From Atlantibacter subterraneus (GTDB lineage: Bacteria > Pseudomonadota > Gammaproteobacteria > Enterobacterales > Enterobacteriaceae), in assembly GCF_007570865.1 (NCBI RefSeq), contig NZ_VLPS01000001.1, positions 62,001-126,000 on the forward strand: a stretch of DNA of 64,000 bases, given 5' to 3'. Shown piece after piece: positions 8,815 to 18,149 of the stretch (its first letter is position 1; every line of letters starts with the position of its first letter). The notes beneath the pieces were generated by a model. The model made no database searches. It was not told where the DNA came from and saw only the letters and a list, made by a program, of their open reading frames with translations. Position numbers and translations under genes: made by a program.

Positions 8815-9225
8815 TTAGCGAAGATACTCGCCCGCCGCTTCCGGCTGATACAGCAGTTCCAGCACTTCGAGGTGCGTCTCGTTGCCGTTGGGCAGCGTCC
8901 AGTGGATGGCATTGCCGACGCGCAAGCCCAACAGCGCCGCGCCCACCGGGGCCATTACTGACAGCTCTTCCGCGCTGTCGCGCACCTGGTTCGGATAGAC
9001 CAGCGTGCGGATGTACTCTTCGTTGGTCGCCAAATCGCGAAAACGCACTTTGCTGTTCATGGTCACCACATCGGCAGGCATCTCCTCCGGGCGGCACATT
9101 TGCGCGCGATCCAACTCCTCATTCAACGCGTCGGCTACCGGCAAACTGGCGAACGCCGGTTGCTCCAGCAGGCGGTCGATGCGTTCGGCATCAAGGTCAT
9201 TAATAATAATGGCAGGTCTGGACAT
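8815..9225 (-). CDS. rnk: Regulator of nucleoside diphosphate kinase
   Basis: 136 residues, the same length as E. coli Rnk, with matching blocks ([52 protein letters not shown]). Rnk belongs to the GreA/GreB-related family. It has a short N-terminal coiled-coil and a FKBP-like C-terminal domain that can bind RNA polymerase without cleavage-factor activity; it was named for its effect on Ndk levels. In E. coli rnk is followed by rna; here two extra genes separate them. Confidence 0.95.
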   Translation of the reverse strand: MSRPAIIINDLDAERIDRLLEQPAFASLPVADALNEELDRAQMCRPEEMPADVVTMNSKVRFRDLATNEEYIRTLVYPNQVRDSAEELSVMAPVGAALLGLRVGNAIHWTLPNGNETHLEVLELLYQPEAAGEYLR

Positions 9226-9281
9226 CGTTTACTCCATGTCATTGGCGCGCCATATCGCGCGGCACGAATTTTTCCAAAGAA

Positions 9282-9312
9282 AAACCCTCACCGTCAAAAG
9301 CGATGAGGGTTA
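9282..9312 (-). terminator. Terminator of the GntP-family permease gene
   Basis: On the minus strand AACCCTCA and TGAGGGTT arms close a loop of about 14 bases and are followed by a short U-run. It lies between the permease stop (9375) and the rnk start (9225). Confidence 0.65.
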
Positions 9313-9374
9313 ACTAAGGGGATGATACTTATCCAGGCCGAACTAATGAAGTGATATATCTCACGAATTCAGGC

Positions 9375-10754
9375 TTACAGGATCATACTGCCCACGGCAG
9401 CCAGCAGGAAGGCGATGGTGCCCAGCAGGGTTTCCATCACGGTCCAGGTTTTCAGCGTGGTTTTCTCGTCCATTTCCAGGAAGCGACCCACCAGCCAGAA
9501 GCCGGAATCGTTCACGTGTGACAGCACCGTTGCGCCGCCCGCGATGGCGATAACGATAAAACACAGGTCAAACTGGCTCAGACCCGGCGTTGCCTGCACC
9601 ATCGGCGCAATCAGCGCGGCGGTGGTGGTCAGCGCCACGGTGGCGGAACCCTGCGCCACGCGCAGTGCGGTAGAGATAACGAACGCCGCCACGATAATCG
9701 GCAAGCCGGTATCCGCCAGCACGCCAGCCAGCGCGTCGCCGATGCCGCTGGCGCGCAGTACGCCACCGAACATGCCGCCCGCGCCGGTCACCAGGATGAT
9801 GCCGCAGATCGGGCCCAGCGCGCCTTCACAGATTTTTTCCAGATGCTGACGAGTGTGGTTCTTGCTGAATACCGCCAGCGCGAAGAACACGGTGATCAGC
9901 AGCGCTACCGGCGTTTTACCCAGCATGCGCAGGAAGTTCACCACGGTATTGTCGCCGCTGACCCAGCCCAGCACTTTGGCGGTGTTCAGGCCGGTATCAA
10001 GGAAAATCAGTACCAGCGGCAGCAGCAGGATGGTCAGCACCATGCCGAATGAAGGCGGCTGGTGGTTGGCATCGACTTCCACATCGCCCAGGAAAGATTT
10101 AGGCAGTTTGACGTCGAATTTTTTACCGGCGTACAGGCCAAACAGATAGGCACCGAAGTACCAGGTCGGAATCGCGATAATCAGACCCAGCAGCACCAGC
10201 AGGCCGATGTTGGCACCGAGCAGCTCGCTCGCGGCAACCGGGCCCGGATGCGGCGGAACCAGGGCATGCATTACCGCGAATGCGCCTGCCGCAGGCAGGG
10301 CGTATTTCAGGGTCGAGCCGCCAAACTGTTTTGCCACGCTAAAGATAATCGGCAGCATCACCACCAGACCGGCGTCGAAGAAAATCGGGAAGCCGAACAG
10401 CAGTGAAGCGATACCCAGCGCAAACGGCGCGCGGTGGGAGCCAAATTTATTAATCAGGGTATCCGCCAGCACTTTCGCGCCGCCGGAGACTTCCAGCAAA
10501 CGTCCAATCATCGCGCCCAGACCAACCAGCAGGGCGACGCCCGCCAGGGTGCTGCCGAAGCCGCTCAGAATGGTAGGGACAATTTTGTCGAACGGGACTT
10601 TGGTGACCAGTGCGACCACAATGCTCACCACCGTCAGGGCCAAAAAGGCGTGCACGCGAAAGCGCATGATCAACACCAGCAGCAGCGCAACGGCCCCTGC
10701 GGCGATACCAAGCAGCGTTCCCGCGCCGTATGCGTATGTCATTTCTGTCATCAT
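9375..10754 (-). CDS. GntP-family permease, probably gluconate
   Basis: 459 residues with 12 or more membrane segments. Family signatures include ALVPPHPGPVAAS, the GSATVAL block and the SHVNDSGFW block, all typical of GntT/GntU/GntP/IdnT proton symporters. The start at 10754 is chosen because AGAGGA lies 5 bases upstream; the upstream ATG at 10769 would overlap that site. It stands alone, without gntK or a regulator. Tandem GntR-like operators sit about 60–85 bases upstream of the start, which supports gluconate or a related sugar acid as substrate. The exact paralogue is not resolved. Confidence 0.85.
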   Translation of the reverse strand: MMTEMTYAYGAGTLLGIAAGAVALLLVLIMRFRVHAFLALTVVSIVVALVTKVPFDKIVPTILSGFGSTLAGVALLVGLGAMIGRLLEVSGGAKVLADTLINKFGSHRAPFALGIASLLFGFPIFFDAGLVVMLPIIFSVAKQFGGSTLKYALPAAGAFAVMHALVPPHPGPVAASELLGANIGLLVLLGLIIAIPTWYFGAYLFGLYAGKKFDVKLPKSFLGDVEVDANHQPPSFGMVLTILLLPLVLIFLDTGLNTAKVLGWVSGDNTVVNFLRMLGKTPVALLITVFFALAVFSKNHTRQHLEKICEGALGPICGIILVTGAGGMFGGVLRASGIGDALAGVLADTGLPIIVAAFVISTALRVAQGSATVALTTTAALIAPMVQATPGLSQFDLCFIVIAIAGGATVLSHVNDSGFWLVGRFLEMDEKTTLKTWTVMETLLGTIAFLLAAVGSMIL

Positions 10755-11094
10755 CAATTTCCTCTGCATTCAATTCAGGGAGAAGGCAGGATGAGCGCCG
10801 TGTTCCTCACTGATACCGGTAACATGATACTGGTAACATCGGTAGGGATGTAAATAACTCCGGCGTGTTTATTAACATTTTGAGAGCGGCATCAAACATC
10901 TGTAATAAATGCAATTCATCGTTTTCATTCGCAAAGCAGCCTGAAACCGATCCAACATATTGATTTTAGACCTCATCGGGAAACCTGCCGCAGCGCTGCC
11001 CGTGAAAAGTGTTTTTAACGGCCTCGCCCTGTCAGCGGGTAGCTATTCTTAAGGAGTTTGTCTGGCCAGTCACCACAACCCCTGAGGAGTTCCC
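10755..11094. other. Divergent control region, permease / hydrolase
   Basis: 340 bases without a gene. The left part holds the GntR-like operators (10811–10839). The right part leads to the hydrolase, with a TTAAGGAG run at 11048–11055 and the true ribosome-binding site GAGGAG just before 11095. I found no convincing CRP site or small gene in the middle. Confidence 0.6.
10811..10839 (-). promoter_or_regulatory. Tandem GntR-like operators
   Basis: Two copies of a 15-mer, TGATACCGGTAACAT (10811–10825) and TGATACTGGTAACAT (10825–10839), share one base. Read on the minus strand each is ATGTTAC-N-GGTATCA or close to it, resembling the ATGTTA-N4-TAACAT operator of the gluconate repressor GntR. They lie upstream of the permease start and overlap a possible TATCAT -10 box. 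Confidence 0.55.
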
Positions 11095-11925
11095 ATGAGC
11101 GATATTGATAAAATCACGCTAAGCGACGGCAGTTATCTTTACTTCAAAGACTGGGGATCGGGGCAGCCGATCGTATTCAGCCACGGCTGGCCGCTGACGG
11201 CGGATGCGTTTGAAGATCAGATGCTGTTTTTAGGGCAGCAGGGCTACCGCGTGATCGCCCACGACCGGCGCGGCCATGGACGCTCTTCCCAGCCCTGGGA
11301 GGGGCACAATATGGATCGCTATGCCGATGACTTAGCGGAACTGACGGCGCATCTCGATTTGCAGGACGCAATCCACGTCGGGCACTCTACCGGCGGTGGC
11401 GAAGTGGCGCGTTACATCGGACGGCACGGCACCGCGCGTGTAGCCAAAGCGGTATTAATCGGCGCAGTGACGCCGATTATGATCAATACCGATTTTAATC
11501 CGAATGGCGTACCGAAGTCGGTGTTTGACGGCATTCGCGACGGCGTCATCAACGATCGCGCCGCGTTTTTTAAAGAGCTGACGCTGGCGTTTTACGGCTA
11601 CAACCGCGACGGCGCGCAGCCGTCGGAAGAGGTGCGCAATAGCTTTGTTCGTCAGGGCATGCAGGGGTCGATTAAGGCGCTTTATGACTGTATTAAAGCG
11701 TTTTCAGAAACTGATTTGCGGGAAGATTTGCGCAAAATGACGGTGCCGACGCTGGTGATCCACGGCGACGACGATCAGATTGTTCCCTTCGAAACCTGCG
11801 GCAAAGTGGCGGCAGAGATACTGCCTGACGCCACGCTGAAGGTTTACAAAGGGGGTTCGCACGGTATCTGCACTACCCATAAGCAGCAGATCAACCAGGA
11901 CTTACTGGAATTTATTGGTCGTTAA
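11095..11925 (+). CDS. Alpha/beta hydrolase of the non-haem chloroperoxidase/esterase type
   Basis: 276 residues. The nucleophile elbow GHSTGG places Ser98. The acid is in HGDDDQIVP (Asp225–227) and the catalytic His is His256 in GGSHG. The oxyanion region is FSHGWPL (28–34), and the strand/turn [13 protein letters not shown] (55–67) is typical of bacterial chloroperoxidase-like esterases. Such proteins act on short esters and perform perhydrolysis in vitro; the natural substrate is unknown. GAGGAG lies 5 bases before the ATG. No signal peptide, so cytoplasmic. It converges on rna with 14 bases between the stops and no clear terminator. Confidence 0.82.
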   Translation: MSDIDKITLSDGSYLYFKDWGSGQPIVFSHGWPLTADAFEDQMLFLGQQGYRVIAHDRRGHGRSSQPWEGHNMDRYADDLAELTAHLDLQDAIHVGHSTGGGEVARYIGRHGTARVAKAVLIGAVTPIMINTDFNPNGVPKSVFDGIRDGVINDRAAFFKELTLAFYGYNRDGAQPSEEVRNSFVRQGMQGSIKALYDCIKAFSETDLREDLRKMTVPTLVIHGDDDQIVPFETCGKVAAEILPDATLKVYKGGSHGICTTHKQQINQDLLEFIGR

Positions 11926-11939
11926 CGCCAACCCTGACC

Positions 11940-12776
11940 TTAATACCCGACTTCATCCAGGCGGAACTGCTTGCCGCAGTTGCCGGGATGGGGTTGGGCG
12001 CTAAACGAGGCGGGGCTGAGCGGCGCATTGATGGCGGCGGCGTTCAGCGAAATCTGCATCTCGGTAAGATAAGCCGGATTGCCGCTGCATATCAGCTTAA
12101 AGGCCCGCACGTTCTGTTTGCCAAATGACGCTGCTACCGCGTTATCAAAGGCTTTGCGCGAAACGGTTTCCCCATAGTGGGCAGCAATAAACGCGCCCAG
12201 CGGGCTCTGTTTCACTTCGCTGTTCATGCGCACCATAGTGGTGAAATAGGCATCCGGGTCGAAGCCGAAGCAGACGCCGTGTTTGGCGAACTCATAACGC
12301 TCCAGGCAGGAGGTGCCGCCTGCGGCAGGCATTACGCTACTGAGTTTGGCGGCGGCTTCCAGCGACAGGCCGGTTTCGGCGGCGGCGCATTTCTGCCCGA
12401 CCCGGGCTTCCGGCATATTCGGCACCGGGCGGGTAGCGCAGCCGAAGCGCATCCAGCGCTTTTCGTCGACGCCGCGTGCGGAAATCGACTTCGGCAGGCC
12501 TGGCCACAGCCCGTGCACGGTTAAAAAGGCGCGCTTATCGTCCTGCTCTTTTTGCAGGCGGCATTCATCGGTTTCATTGCGGTTACGGTCGTGCTGCTCC
12601 TGGCAAAAACCGGTCTGCCAGGAAAGCGCCAGCACGTAGCGATCAAAATCGCTATAGCGTTGCGCCACCAGCGGCGTGGTTTGCGCGGCGGCGAAAGGTG
12701 AGAGCAGCACGCTGCAAACCAGTGCGGCGGCTGCGCTGTTCATCATTTTTAGCATTAATGGTTTCTTTGATTTCAT
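11940..12776 (-). CDS. rna: Ribonuclease I, periplasmic RNase T2 family
   Basis: 278 residues with a signal peptide ending near AAA-QTT. Both RNase T2 catalytic blocks are present: FLTVHGLWPGLP and RYEFAKHGVCFGF, each with its His. Paired cysteines match the E. coli enzyme (FCQEQHDRNRNE, CLERYEF, LICSGNPAYLTE, PHPGNCGK). It degrades RNA non-specifically in the periplasm to 2',3'-cyclic and then 3'-nucleotides. The N-terminus is longer and more basic than in E. coli; the in-frame ATGs at codons 8, 11 and 12 are possible alternative starts. Confidence 0.95.
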   Translation of the reverse strand: MKSKKPLMLKMMNSAAAALVCSVLLSPFAAAQTTPLVAQRYSDFDRYVLALSWQTGFCQEQHDRNRNETDECRLQKEQDDKRAFLTVHGLWPGLPKSISARGVDEKRWMRFGCATRPVPNMPEARVGQKCAAAETGLSLEAAAKLSSVMPAAGGTSCLERYEFAKHGVCFGFDPDAYFTTMVRMNSEVKQSPLGAFIAAHYGETVSRKAFDNAVAASFGKQNVRAFKLICSGNPAYLTEMQISLNAAAINAPLSPASFSAQPHPGNCGKQFRLDEVGY

Positions 12777-12797
12777 TTAGTCACGGTATTAAAGCAT

Positions 12798-12827
12798 AAA
12801 AAAAGCGCCGAACCGGCGCTTTTTCAC
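12798..12827 (-). terminator. Terminator of dcuC
   Basis: AAAAAGCGCC and GGCGCTTTTT arms around a short GAACC loop lie between the dcuC stop (12849) and the rna start (12776). They give a strong stem and a U-run on the minus strand. Confidence 0.8.
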
Positions 12828-12848
12828 TGTGACGAGCCGGTAACGGCG

Positions 12849-14225
12849 TTACGGCAGCAGCGCCGCCGACGGCACCAGAATTTCGGTGGCGATAATCACC
12901 ACAATCAGGCCCACCAGCACCGGTACGGAGGTGCGTTTTACCACTTCAAACGGGGAGATTTTCGCCATCCCTGCCACGGCCACTACCACGCCGGAAACCG
13001 GGGAGATGGTACGGCCCAGGTTGGAAGCCTGCAACATCGGAATCGTCAGATAAGCGGGGTTGATGCCGGAGCTGTGCGCCAGTTTCGGGATCATCTCGAC
13101 GAACGCATAGAACGGCGCGTTGCCGGAGCCGGTCGTCATCGCTGCCAGCATGGTGAGGATCACCAGCACCAGCATCAGGATAATACTGGCCGAACCAAAC
13201 GAGGTGGCGATAGAGATCAGCCCCTGGATAAAGCCGATGGTGCTCAGGCCCTGGGCGAACACCCCGGCAGCCACCAGCAGCATCACCACGTTGGCAAACG
13301 CATCCGCCATGCCGCGATACGCCACTTCCAGACCGGAATAGACTTTCTGAGTGTTAAAGCCGCGCACAAATTCAATCACCGCCGCCAGCGCAATGCAGAT
13401 CACCAGAATGGTGATGATATGCAGCTGCGGACCCCATTTGCCGTCGAAAATCAGCACGCCGATAATCGGCGTAAACGGCAGGATGGCGTAAAACGACGGG
13501 GCCGTGGTCTGGATTTCGCTGACATCGAGCATTTCATGGCTGACCTGCTCTTTATTATCCAGATAGCGCTGCCAGAAATAGTGGGCAATCGCCATAGCGA
13601 TAATAGCGGCGATGGAAATCGGCAGGGTAGTTTTGAAGGCGAAGTCGATCAGCGGCATCTCTGCGGCCTGGGCTGCCAGCACCACGTCGCCGGAGGTCGG
13701 TGACAGGATAATCGCCGCCGGAGAGGCGCAAATCGCCGCTGCCGCGCCGCGGCTGATACCGACGTTAACCATTACCGGGAACAGCGTCGCCATCAGCAGT
13801 ACGCCAAGGCCGGTGGCGGATGATACCGCCAGCGACATCAGGCAGGCCACGAAGTAGGCGGCAATCATCAGAATATACGGGGAGTTGATATATTGTAGCG
13901 GTTTGGACGCCAGCTTAACCACCATATCGTTAGCGCCGATATGGGTCATGTAGGCCGCAAAACCGCACAGCATCATGATCATCATGCCGAGATCGCCACC
14001 ACGGCTCATCAGCAGGATTTTGATGTACTCAAAAATATCGGTGGCGGTGTAGCCCGTGGATGTGGCGCTGGACGGCAGCACTTTATGGCCCATCAGGGCG
14101 CTAACGATTAACAGCGCCAGACCGCCGACAAACAGCACGCCGGTGGCTGAATAGCCTTTAATGATATAGCGCGCGACGCCAATAATGACGACCAGTCCTA
14201 TCAGAAGTTCTAAAAAGGTCAGCAT
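12849..14225 (-). CDS. dcuC: Anaerobic C4-dicarboxylate transporter DcuC
   Basis: 458 residues, polytopic, matching E. coli DcuC almost throughout (RGGDLGMMIMMLCGFAAYM, AAAICASPAAIIL, GSGNAPFYAFVEMIPK). The start at 14225 (MLTFLELLIG) matches the E. coli N-terminus and has GAGGG 4 bases upstream; a longer in-frame extension to 14345 has no support. DcuC mainly exports succinate during anaerobic growth. In E. coli dcuC is next to pagP; here the copper operon separates them. Confidence 0.95.
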   Translation of the reverse strand: MLTFLELLIGLVVIIGVARYIIKGYSATGVLFVGGLALLIVSALMGHKVLPSSATSTGYTATDIFEYIKILLMSRGGDLGMMIMMLCGFAAYMTHIGANDMVVKLASKPLQYINSPYILMIAAYFVACLMSLAVSSATGLGVLLMATLFPVMVNVGISRGAAAAICASPAAIILSPTSGDVVLAAQAAEMPLIDFAFKTTLPISIAAIIAMAIAHYFWQRYLDNKEQVSHEMLDVSEIQTTAPSFYAILPFTPIIGVLIFDGKWGPQLHIITILVICIALAAVIEFVRGFNTQKVYSGLEVAYRGMADAFANVVMLLVAAGVFAQGLSTIGFIQGLISIATSFGSASIILMLVLVILTMLAAMTTGSGNAPFYAFVEMIPKLAHSSGINPAYLTIPMLQASNLGRTISPVSGVVVAVAGMAKISPFEVVKRTSVPVLVGLIVVIIATEILVPSAALLP

Positions 14226-14648
14226 AAAGCCCTCATATTTCGACAGTGAAAACACGACTGGTCGAATAAACGAAATGGAAGGTGAATGATTTCTACGATC
14301 AATCGTTGCGGATTTTGCGGATAAGCCATAAATGTTTTCTGACAAATATCAAGAAACAAATAACTAGTAACTATTTATATGTAGGAAAGTGGTTAACGGA
14401 TGTTTTTTATGCTGCGATTACAAGGGATTGTGATGGATTGTGTGGGCTACGTTTGTCATGCTTTTGGAAGTTGTTGTGATTATGGGCAAATAAAAACAAT
14501 TCCCGCGACAGCTAATAACAAATTAAAAATACAGATTAACTTTTAATTCACAATTAATGGTGCCAAATGTAAAGCATTAAAAATCCGCTTTATTTCTAAA
14601 TTTTTCACCGCTTATACTCGGCCCATTGCAGGCTTTATTAAGACCACC
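14226..14648. other. AT-rich divergent control region, dcuC / copper operon
   Basis: 423 bases without a convincing gene. On the minus strand TTGATATTTGTCAG (14339–14352) matches the FNR consensus TTGAT-N4-ATCAA at 8 of 10 positions and could serve dcuC, although no good -10 box follows at the expected distance. On the plus strand TATACT (14613–14618) is a possible -10 box for the copper operon. I saw no clear CusR or CueR palindrome. Confidence 0.4.
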
Positions 14649-15056
14649 ATGAACCGTCGCTCCCTGATGAAAACAGTACGCGTATTACGTCAGCATCTCT
14701 GGATGCTGGCGATGGCGTTGGGTTTTCTGCTGGTGGCGGGCCAGACGGCGCAGGCATCCCACGGTTGCCCGCTCGATCTTGAAGGCCAGGTGGTCAGCGT
14801 TCAGCATCAGGATCACCTGATGGGCCATGACGCATCGCCATCGCACTCTACCGCGTCTCCGCTTTGCGAAAAGCACTGCGTCCCTGACGTGATGCAAAAA
14901 GAGAGTTCGCAAATTAATCTGGTGGCGCTGCCGGTGGTGGATACCCTGGCGGTGATTGAACCGCAGTGCGTTCAGCACATCGACACCCACTGGTCTTTAA
15001 CCCCTCCCGCAGCAGGGCCGCCGGCAACCATCCGGTTTTGCCGGTTCAGAGAATAA
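14649..15056 (+). CDS. Small secreted Cys/His-rich protein heading the copper efflux operon
   Basis: 135 residues, not recognised by name. A basic N-terminus and hydrophobic stretch (residues 18–36, ending TAQA-SHG) form a signal peptide or anchor. The rest is rich in possible metal ligands: Cys40, 73, 77, 107 and 131 and His38, 53, 56, 60, 66, 76, 110 and 114, with a CEKHC motif at 73–77. It lies 63 bases upstream of cusF on the same strand. A periplasmic copper/silver binding or sensing role is inferred from composition and position. The start has a weak ribosome-binding site; an in-frame ATG at 14667 is an alternative. Confidence 0.65.
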   Translation: MNRRSLMKTVRVLRQHLWMLAMALGFLLVAGQTAQASHGCPLDLEGQVVSVQHQDHLMGHDASPSHSTASPLCEKHCVPDVMQKESSQINLVALPVVDTLAVIEPQCVQHIDTHWSLTPPAAGPPATIRFCRFRE

Positions 15057-15119
15057 CTCCCACATCGTCAACCGTTTTTTACGCGTTAATTTTTTATCGA
15101 CTTTGTTGGAGTAACTACA

Positions 15120-15455
15120 ATGGCTTTAATTTCACGACTGCTGCCGGTTGCAGCGCTGCTGTTCACCTTTTCCGCCTTTTCCGCTGCGGACGACACCGCC
15201 CATCACCATCACGCCATGAATATGTCTGCCGAACAGCCGGTATGGCAAAGCGAAGGCGTGGTGAAAAAAATCACCGACCGCCAGATCACTATTGCTCACC
15301 AGGCTATCGGGGCGCTTAACTGGCCGCCGATGACCATGGCGTTTGACCGTCCTGCCGGGCAGGAGACGCCGGTGCAGCCGGGTGAGAAGGTAGCATTCTC
15401 CTTCACCCAGACCGACAGTGGCTATCAGCTCGTTCGCATCACGCCTGCGCAATAA
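15120..15455 (+). CDS. cusF: Periplasmic Cu(I)/Ag(I) metallochaperone CusF
   Basis: 111 residues. The signal peptide ends near AFS-AAD and a HHHHAMNM stretch follows. The CusF fold carries the complete metal site: His60, Trp68, Met71, Met73 (spacing 8-3-2, identical to E. coli His36/Trp44/Met47/Met49 in mature numbering). The Trp gives the cation-pi contact to Cu(I). GGAGTAAC precedes the ATG. CusF hands metal to CusB and activates the pump. A second CusF domain is fused to CusB downstream. Confidence 0.92.
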   Translation: MALISRLLPVAALLFTFSAFSAADDTAHHHHAMNMSAEQPVWQSEGVVKKITDRQITIAHQAIGALNWPPMTMAFDRPAGQETPVQPGEKVAFSFTQTDSGYQLVRITPAQ

Positions 15456-15466
15456 CCGGAGGCGTT

Positions 15467-16729
15467 ATGAAGCAAACGACCCTGAGCCTCTGGCTCGGCG
15501 GGGTTTTGCTCGTCCTGACCAGCGCGGCCGCACAGGCAGCGGCGCTGAGTCTTGAGCAGACCCTCGACCTGGCGGAGCGCTACTCCGCCCAGCTTTCCGC
15601 CAACCGCAACCAGGTGCGCGCTTTTGGCGCGATGGCCGATTCCGCGCGCCAGTTGCCCGATCCGGAACTGAAATTTGGTATCGAAAACCTGCCGGTGCAG
15701 GGCAGCAATGCCCATCGCTTTACCCGTGAAGGGATGACCATGCAGCGCGTTGGCGTGATGCAGAAGTATGTGAGCGCCGACAAACGTGACCGCAAGGCCG
15801 ACACGCTGCTGGCACAGTCGGCCAGCGCCAGCGCCCAGGCGCAGGTGATCCGCGCGCAGTTACAGCGGGATACCGCCCAGGCGTGGCTGGATCTGGCGCT
15901 GTCGGAAAAAGCCGTCGCGGCGGCGCGGCAGCTATTACAGGAAACCGAAAAGCAGATCCCGGTGCAGCGCAGCGGCGTGGCCAGCGGTTCGGCGTCTGCG
16001 TCCGGGGCGCTGGCGCTGCAAACCACACTATCCGCCCTGCGCGATAACCTGACGCTGGCGGAGCGCGACGTCCGGCTGGCGCAAACTCGCCTGTACCAAC
16101 TCACCGGTGAAAATATCGATAACGTCGCCGGGGCGCTGCCGCGCTATCAGCGGCTGCCCGCCGATGAGCAGGTGCTCGAACAGGGCGTGGCTGCGCATCC
16201 GGAAGTGGTGCTGGCCGCCCGGGAAGCCGACGTGGCGAAAGCCCGCTCGGCGCAGTCGGCGGTGGCGTCGAAGCCCGACGTCGGCGTGGAGGTTTATTAC
16301 GCCCGACGCGCCGAGGAGTATGGTGATTTGGCCGGGGTGATGTTCACCGTGGATATGCCGCTGTTCCAGTCCCATCGTCAGGATAAAGACTATGCCGCCG
16401 ATGTCTCGCGGGCCATGGAGGCCAACGACCAGCTGGCGCAGGCGACCCGCGACCGGGTGGCGTTAGTGCGCAGTCTGGTGGCGGAATACCAGGCGGCGCA
16501 AACCCTGTGGAGCCGCAAGCAGCAGGAAATCGTGCCGCTTAATCAACAGCGCCTGAAAGTGATCAATGCAGAATACCGTTCCGGGCAGGCATCGCTGGAT
16601 GCGGTGCTCGAGGCGCGGCGCGGCCTGTTGGATGCACAGCTTGGCGCAATTAATGCCGAAAAAGAGATGGCGCAGCGCTGGGCCGCCGTCCGATATCTGA
16701 CGGTGCAAGGAGCCACCCATGAACAGTAA
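15467..16729 (+). CDS. cusC: Outer-membrane factor of a heavy-metal RND pump (TolC/CusC-CzcC family)
   Basis: 420 residues with a signal peptide ending near AQA-AAL and two outer-membrane-efflux repeats (about 28–220 and 235–410) rich in heptad helices. Unlike E. coli CusC there is no lipobox Cys at the cleavage site, so it is not acylated; in this it is closer to CzcC-like members. GGAGG lies 5 bases before the ATG and 12 bases after the cusF stop. The 3' end overlaps cusB by 11 bases. The symbol reflects operon position; sequence identity to CusC may be modest. Confidence 0.82.
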   Translation: MKQTTLSLWLGGVLLVLTSAAAQAAALSLEQTLDLAERYSAQLSANRNQVRAFGAMADSARQLPDPELKFGIENLPVQGSNAHRFTREGMTMQRVGVMQKYVSADKRDRKADTLLAQSASASAQAQVIRAQLQRDTAQAWLDLALSEKAVAAARQLLQETEKQIPVQRSGVASGSASASGALALQTTLSALRDNLTLAERDVRLAQTRLYQLTGENIDNVAGALPRYQRLPADEQVLEQGVAAHPEVVLAAREADVAKARSAQSAVASKPDVGVEVYYARRAEEYGDLAGVMFTVDMPLFQSHRQDKDYAADVSRAMEANDQLAQATRDRVALVRSLVAEYQAAQTLWSRKQQEIVPLNQQRLKVINAEYRSGQASLDAVLEARRGLLDAQLGAINAEKEMAQRWAAVRYLTVQGATHEQ

Positions 16730-18149
16730 ATCCCTCTCACTTATCGCGCTGGTGGTCGGCGCGGCGCTGGCCGGCGGCTACTGGCTGGGGCAACAGCATC
16801 ATGCGACATCCACCGCCACTGACCAGCCGGAGCGCAAAGTGCTCTACTGGTACGATCCGATGGTGCCGGGCCAGCGCTTTGATAAGCCGGGCAAATCACC
16901 GTTTATGGATATGGAGTTGCAGCCGCGCTACGCCGATGAAGCAGCTGACCAGGCGGGTGTGTCGATCAGCCCCCGCCAGCAGCAGAATCTCGGCATCCGC
17001 ACCGCCAGAGCGGAGAGGCGCGAGTTGGTTGCCCCGTTTACTGCTTACGCCACGGTGCAGAACGATGAGCGCAGCAGCGAAATCATTCCGGCCCCGGCAT
17101 CGGGCGTGGTGGAAAAACTTTACGTGCGTGCGCCACTACAGGCGGTGAAAAAGGGCGAACCGCTGGCGCAGCTGTGGATCCCGGAATGGACCGCTGCCCA
17201 GCAGGAGTACCTCGCGGTGCGTTTGCTGGGGGATAGCGCATTAACTGCCGCCGCGCGCGAGCGGCTGGCGTTGCAGTTTATGCCGGAAGAGATTATTCGC
17301 CGCGTGGAGCGCAGCGGGAAACCGCAAACCCGTCTGGTGCTGCGCGCCGGGCGCGACGGCTATGTGGCGAAGCTGGAGACCCGCGCCGGGGCGCAGGTCA
17401 GCGCGACAGCGCCGCTGTTTGAGCTGGCGAGCCTCGACCCGGTATGGGTAGTAGTGGATTACCCGCAATCCCAAGCCCAGGCGCTGCGCCAGGGCGCGAC
17501 GGTCACGGCAACCACCGAAAGCTATCCCGGCGAAGCGTTCAACGGCAAAGTCAGCGAATTGCTGCCCGCGCTGGAGAGCACTACCCGCACCCTTCAGGCG
17601 CGCATCGTCATCGCCAACCCTGACCAGAAGCTCAGGCCGGGTATGTATCTGGCGATCAACCGGGACGCGCAAGAGGCTGGCACGCCGCGCCTGGCAATTC
17701 CGGAAGAGTCGTTAATTGAAACCGGCAGCGCCAACCGGGTGCTGGTGGCGGAAGAAGACGGCTTCTTCCGGGCGGTGAACGTGAAAACCGGCATACGCGG
17801 CGACGGCTGGGTAGAGATAACGTCCGGGCTGGATGAGGGCATGAAGGTGGTAACTTCCGGGCAATTCCTGATCGACTCGGAAGCCAGCCTGCGCAGCGCG
17901 CTGCCGGGCGGGACGATAAAAACCGAGTATCAGGGTACCGGCGTGGTGGAAGCGCTGGAAAACAACAGCATAACGCTGTCCCACGGCCCGATCCCGGCGC
18001 TGAAATGGGGCGCGATGACCATGGACTTCGCCCTGAAAACCGCGCAGCCCGACGTCAGGCCGGGGGATAAGGTGCAGTTTTCTTTCACCATGAATGACGA
18101 CGGCGCGGTCATTACCCATCTGGCACCGTTTAAGGAAGGTGCCCAATGA
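16719..18149 (+). CDS. cusB: CusB periplasmic adaptor with a fused C-terminal CusF domain
   Basis: 476 residues. An N-terminal membrane/signal segment (9–24) is followed by a Met-rich metal-binding domain ([17 protein letters not shown] … SPFMDMEL). Then come the barrel-sandwich, alpha-hairpin and beta-barrel domains of membrane-fusion proteins (about 85–390). Residues 402–476 are a complete CusF-like domain with His422, Trp430, Met433 and Met435 at the same 8-3-2 spacing as free CusF. E. coli CusB lacks this domain; Cupriavidus SilB has a comparable one. It bridges CusA and the outer-membrane factor. Confidence 0.93.
   Translation: MNSKSLSLIALVVGAALAGGYWLGQQHHATSTATDQPERKVLYWYDPMVPGQRFDKPGKSPFMDMELQPRYADEAADQAGVSISPRQQQNLGIRTARAERRELVAPFTAYATVQNDERSSEIIPAPASGVVEKLYVRAPLQAVKKGEPLAQLWIPEWTAAQQEYLAVRLLGDSALTAAARERLALQFMPEEIIRRVERSGKPQTRLVLRAGRDGYVAKLETRAGAQVSATAPLFELASLDPVWVVVDYPQSQAQALRQGATVTATTESYPGEAFNGKVSELLPALESTTRTLQARIVIANPDQKLRPGMYLAINRDAQEAGTPRLAIPEESLIETGSANRVLVAEEDGFFRAVNVKTGIRGDGWVEITSGLDEGMKVVTSGQFLIDSEASLRSALPGGTIKTEYQGTGVVEALENNSITLSHGPIPALKWGAMTMDFALKTAQPDVRPGDKVQFSFTMNDDGAVITHLAPFKEGAQ

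Noticed and set aside
14226-14345. 40-residue N-terminal extension of DcuC
   Set aside because: No ribosome-binding site; the E. coli-like start at 14225 has one.
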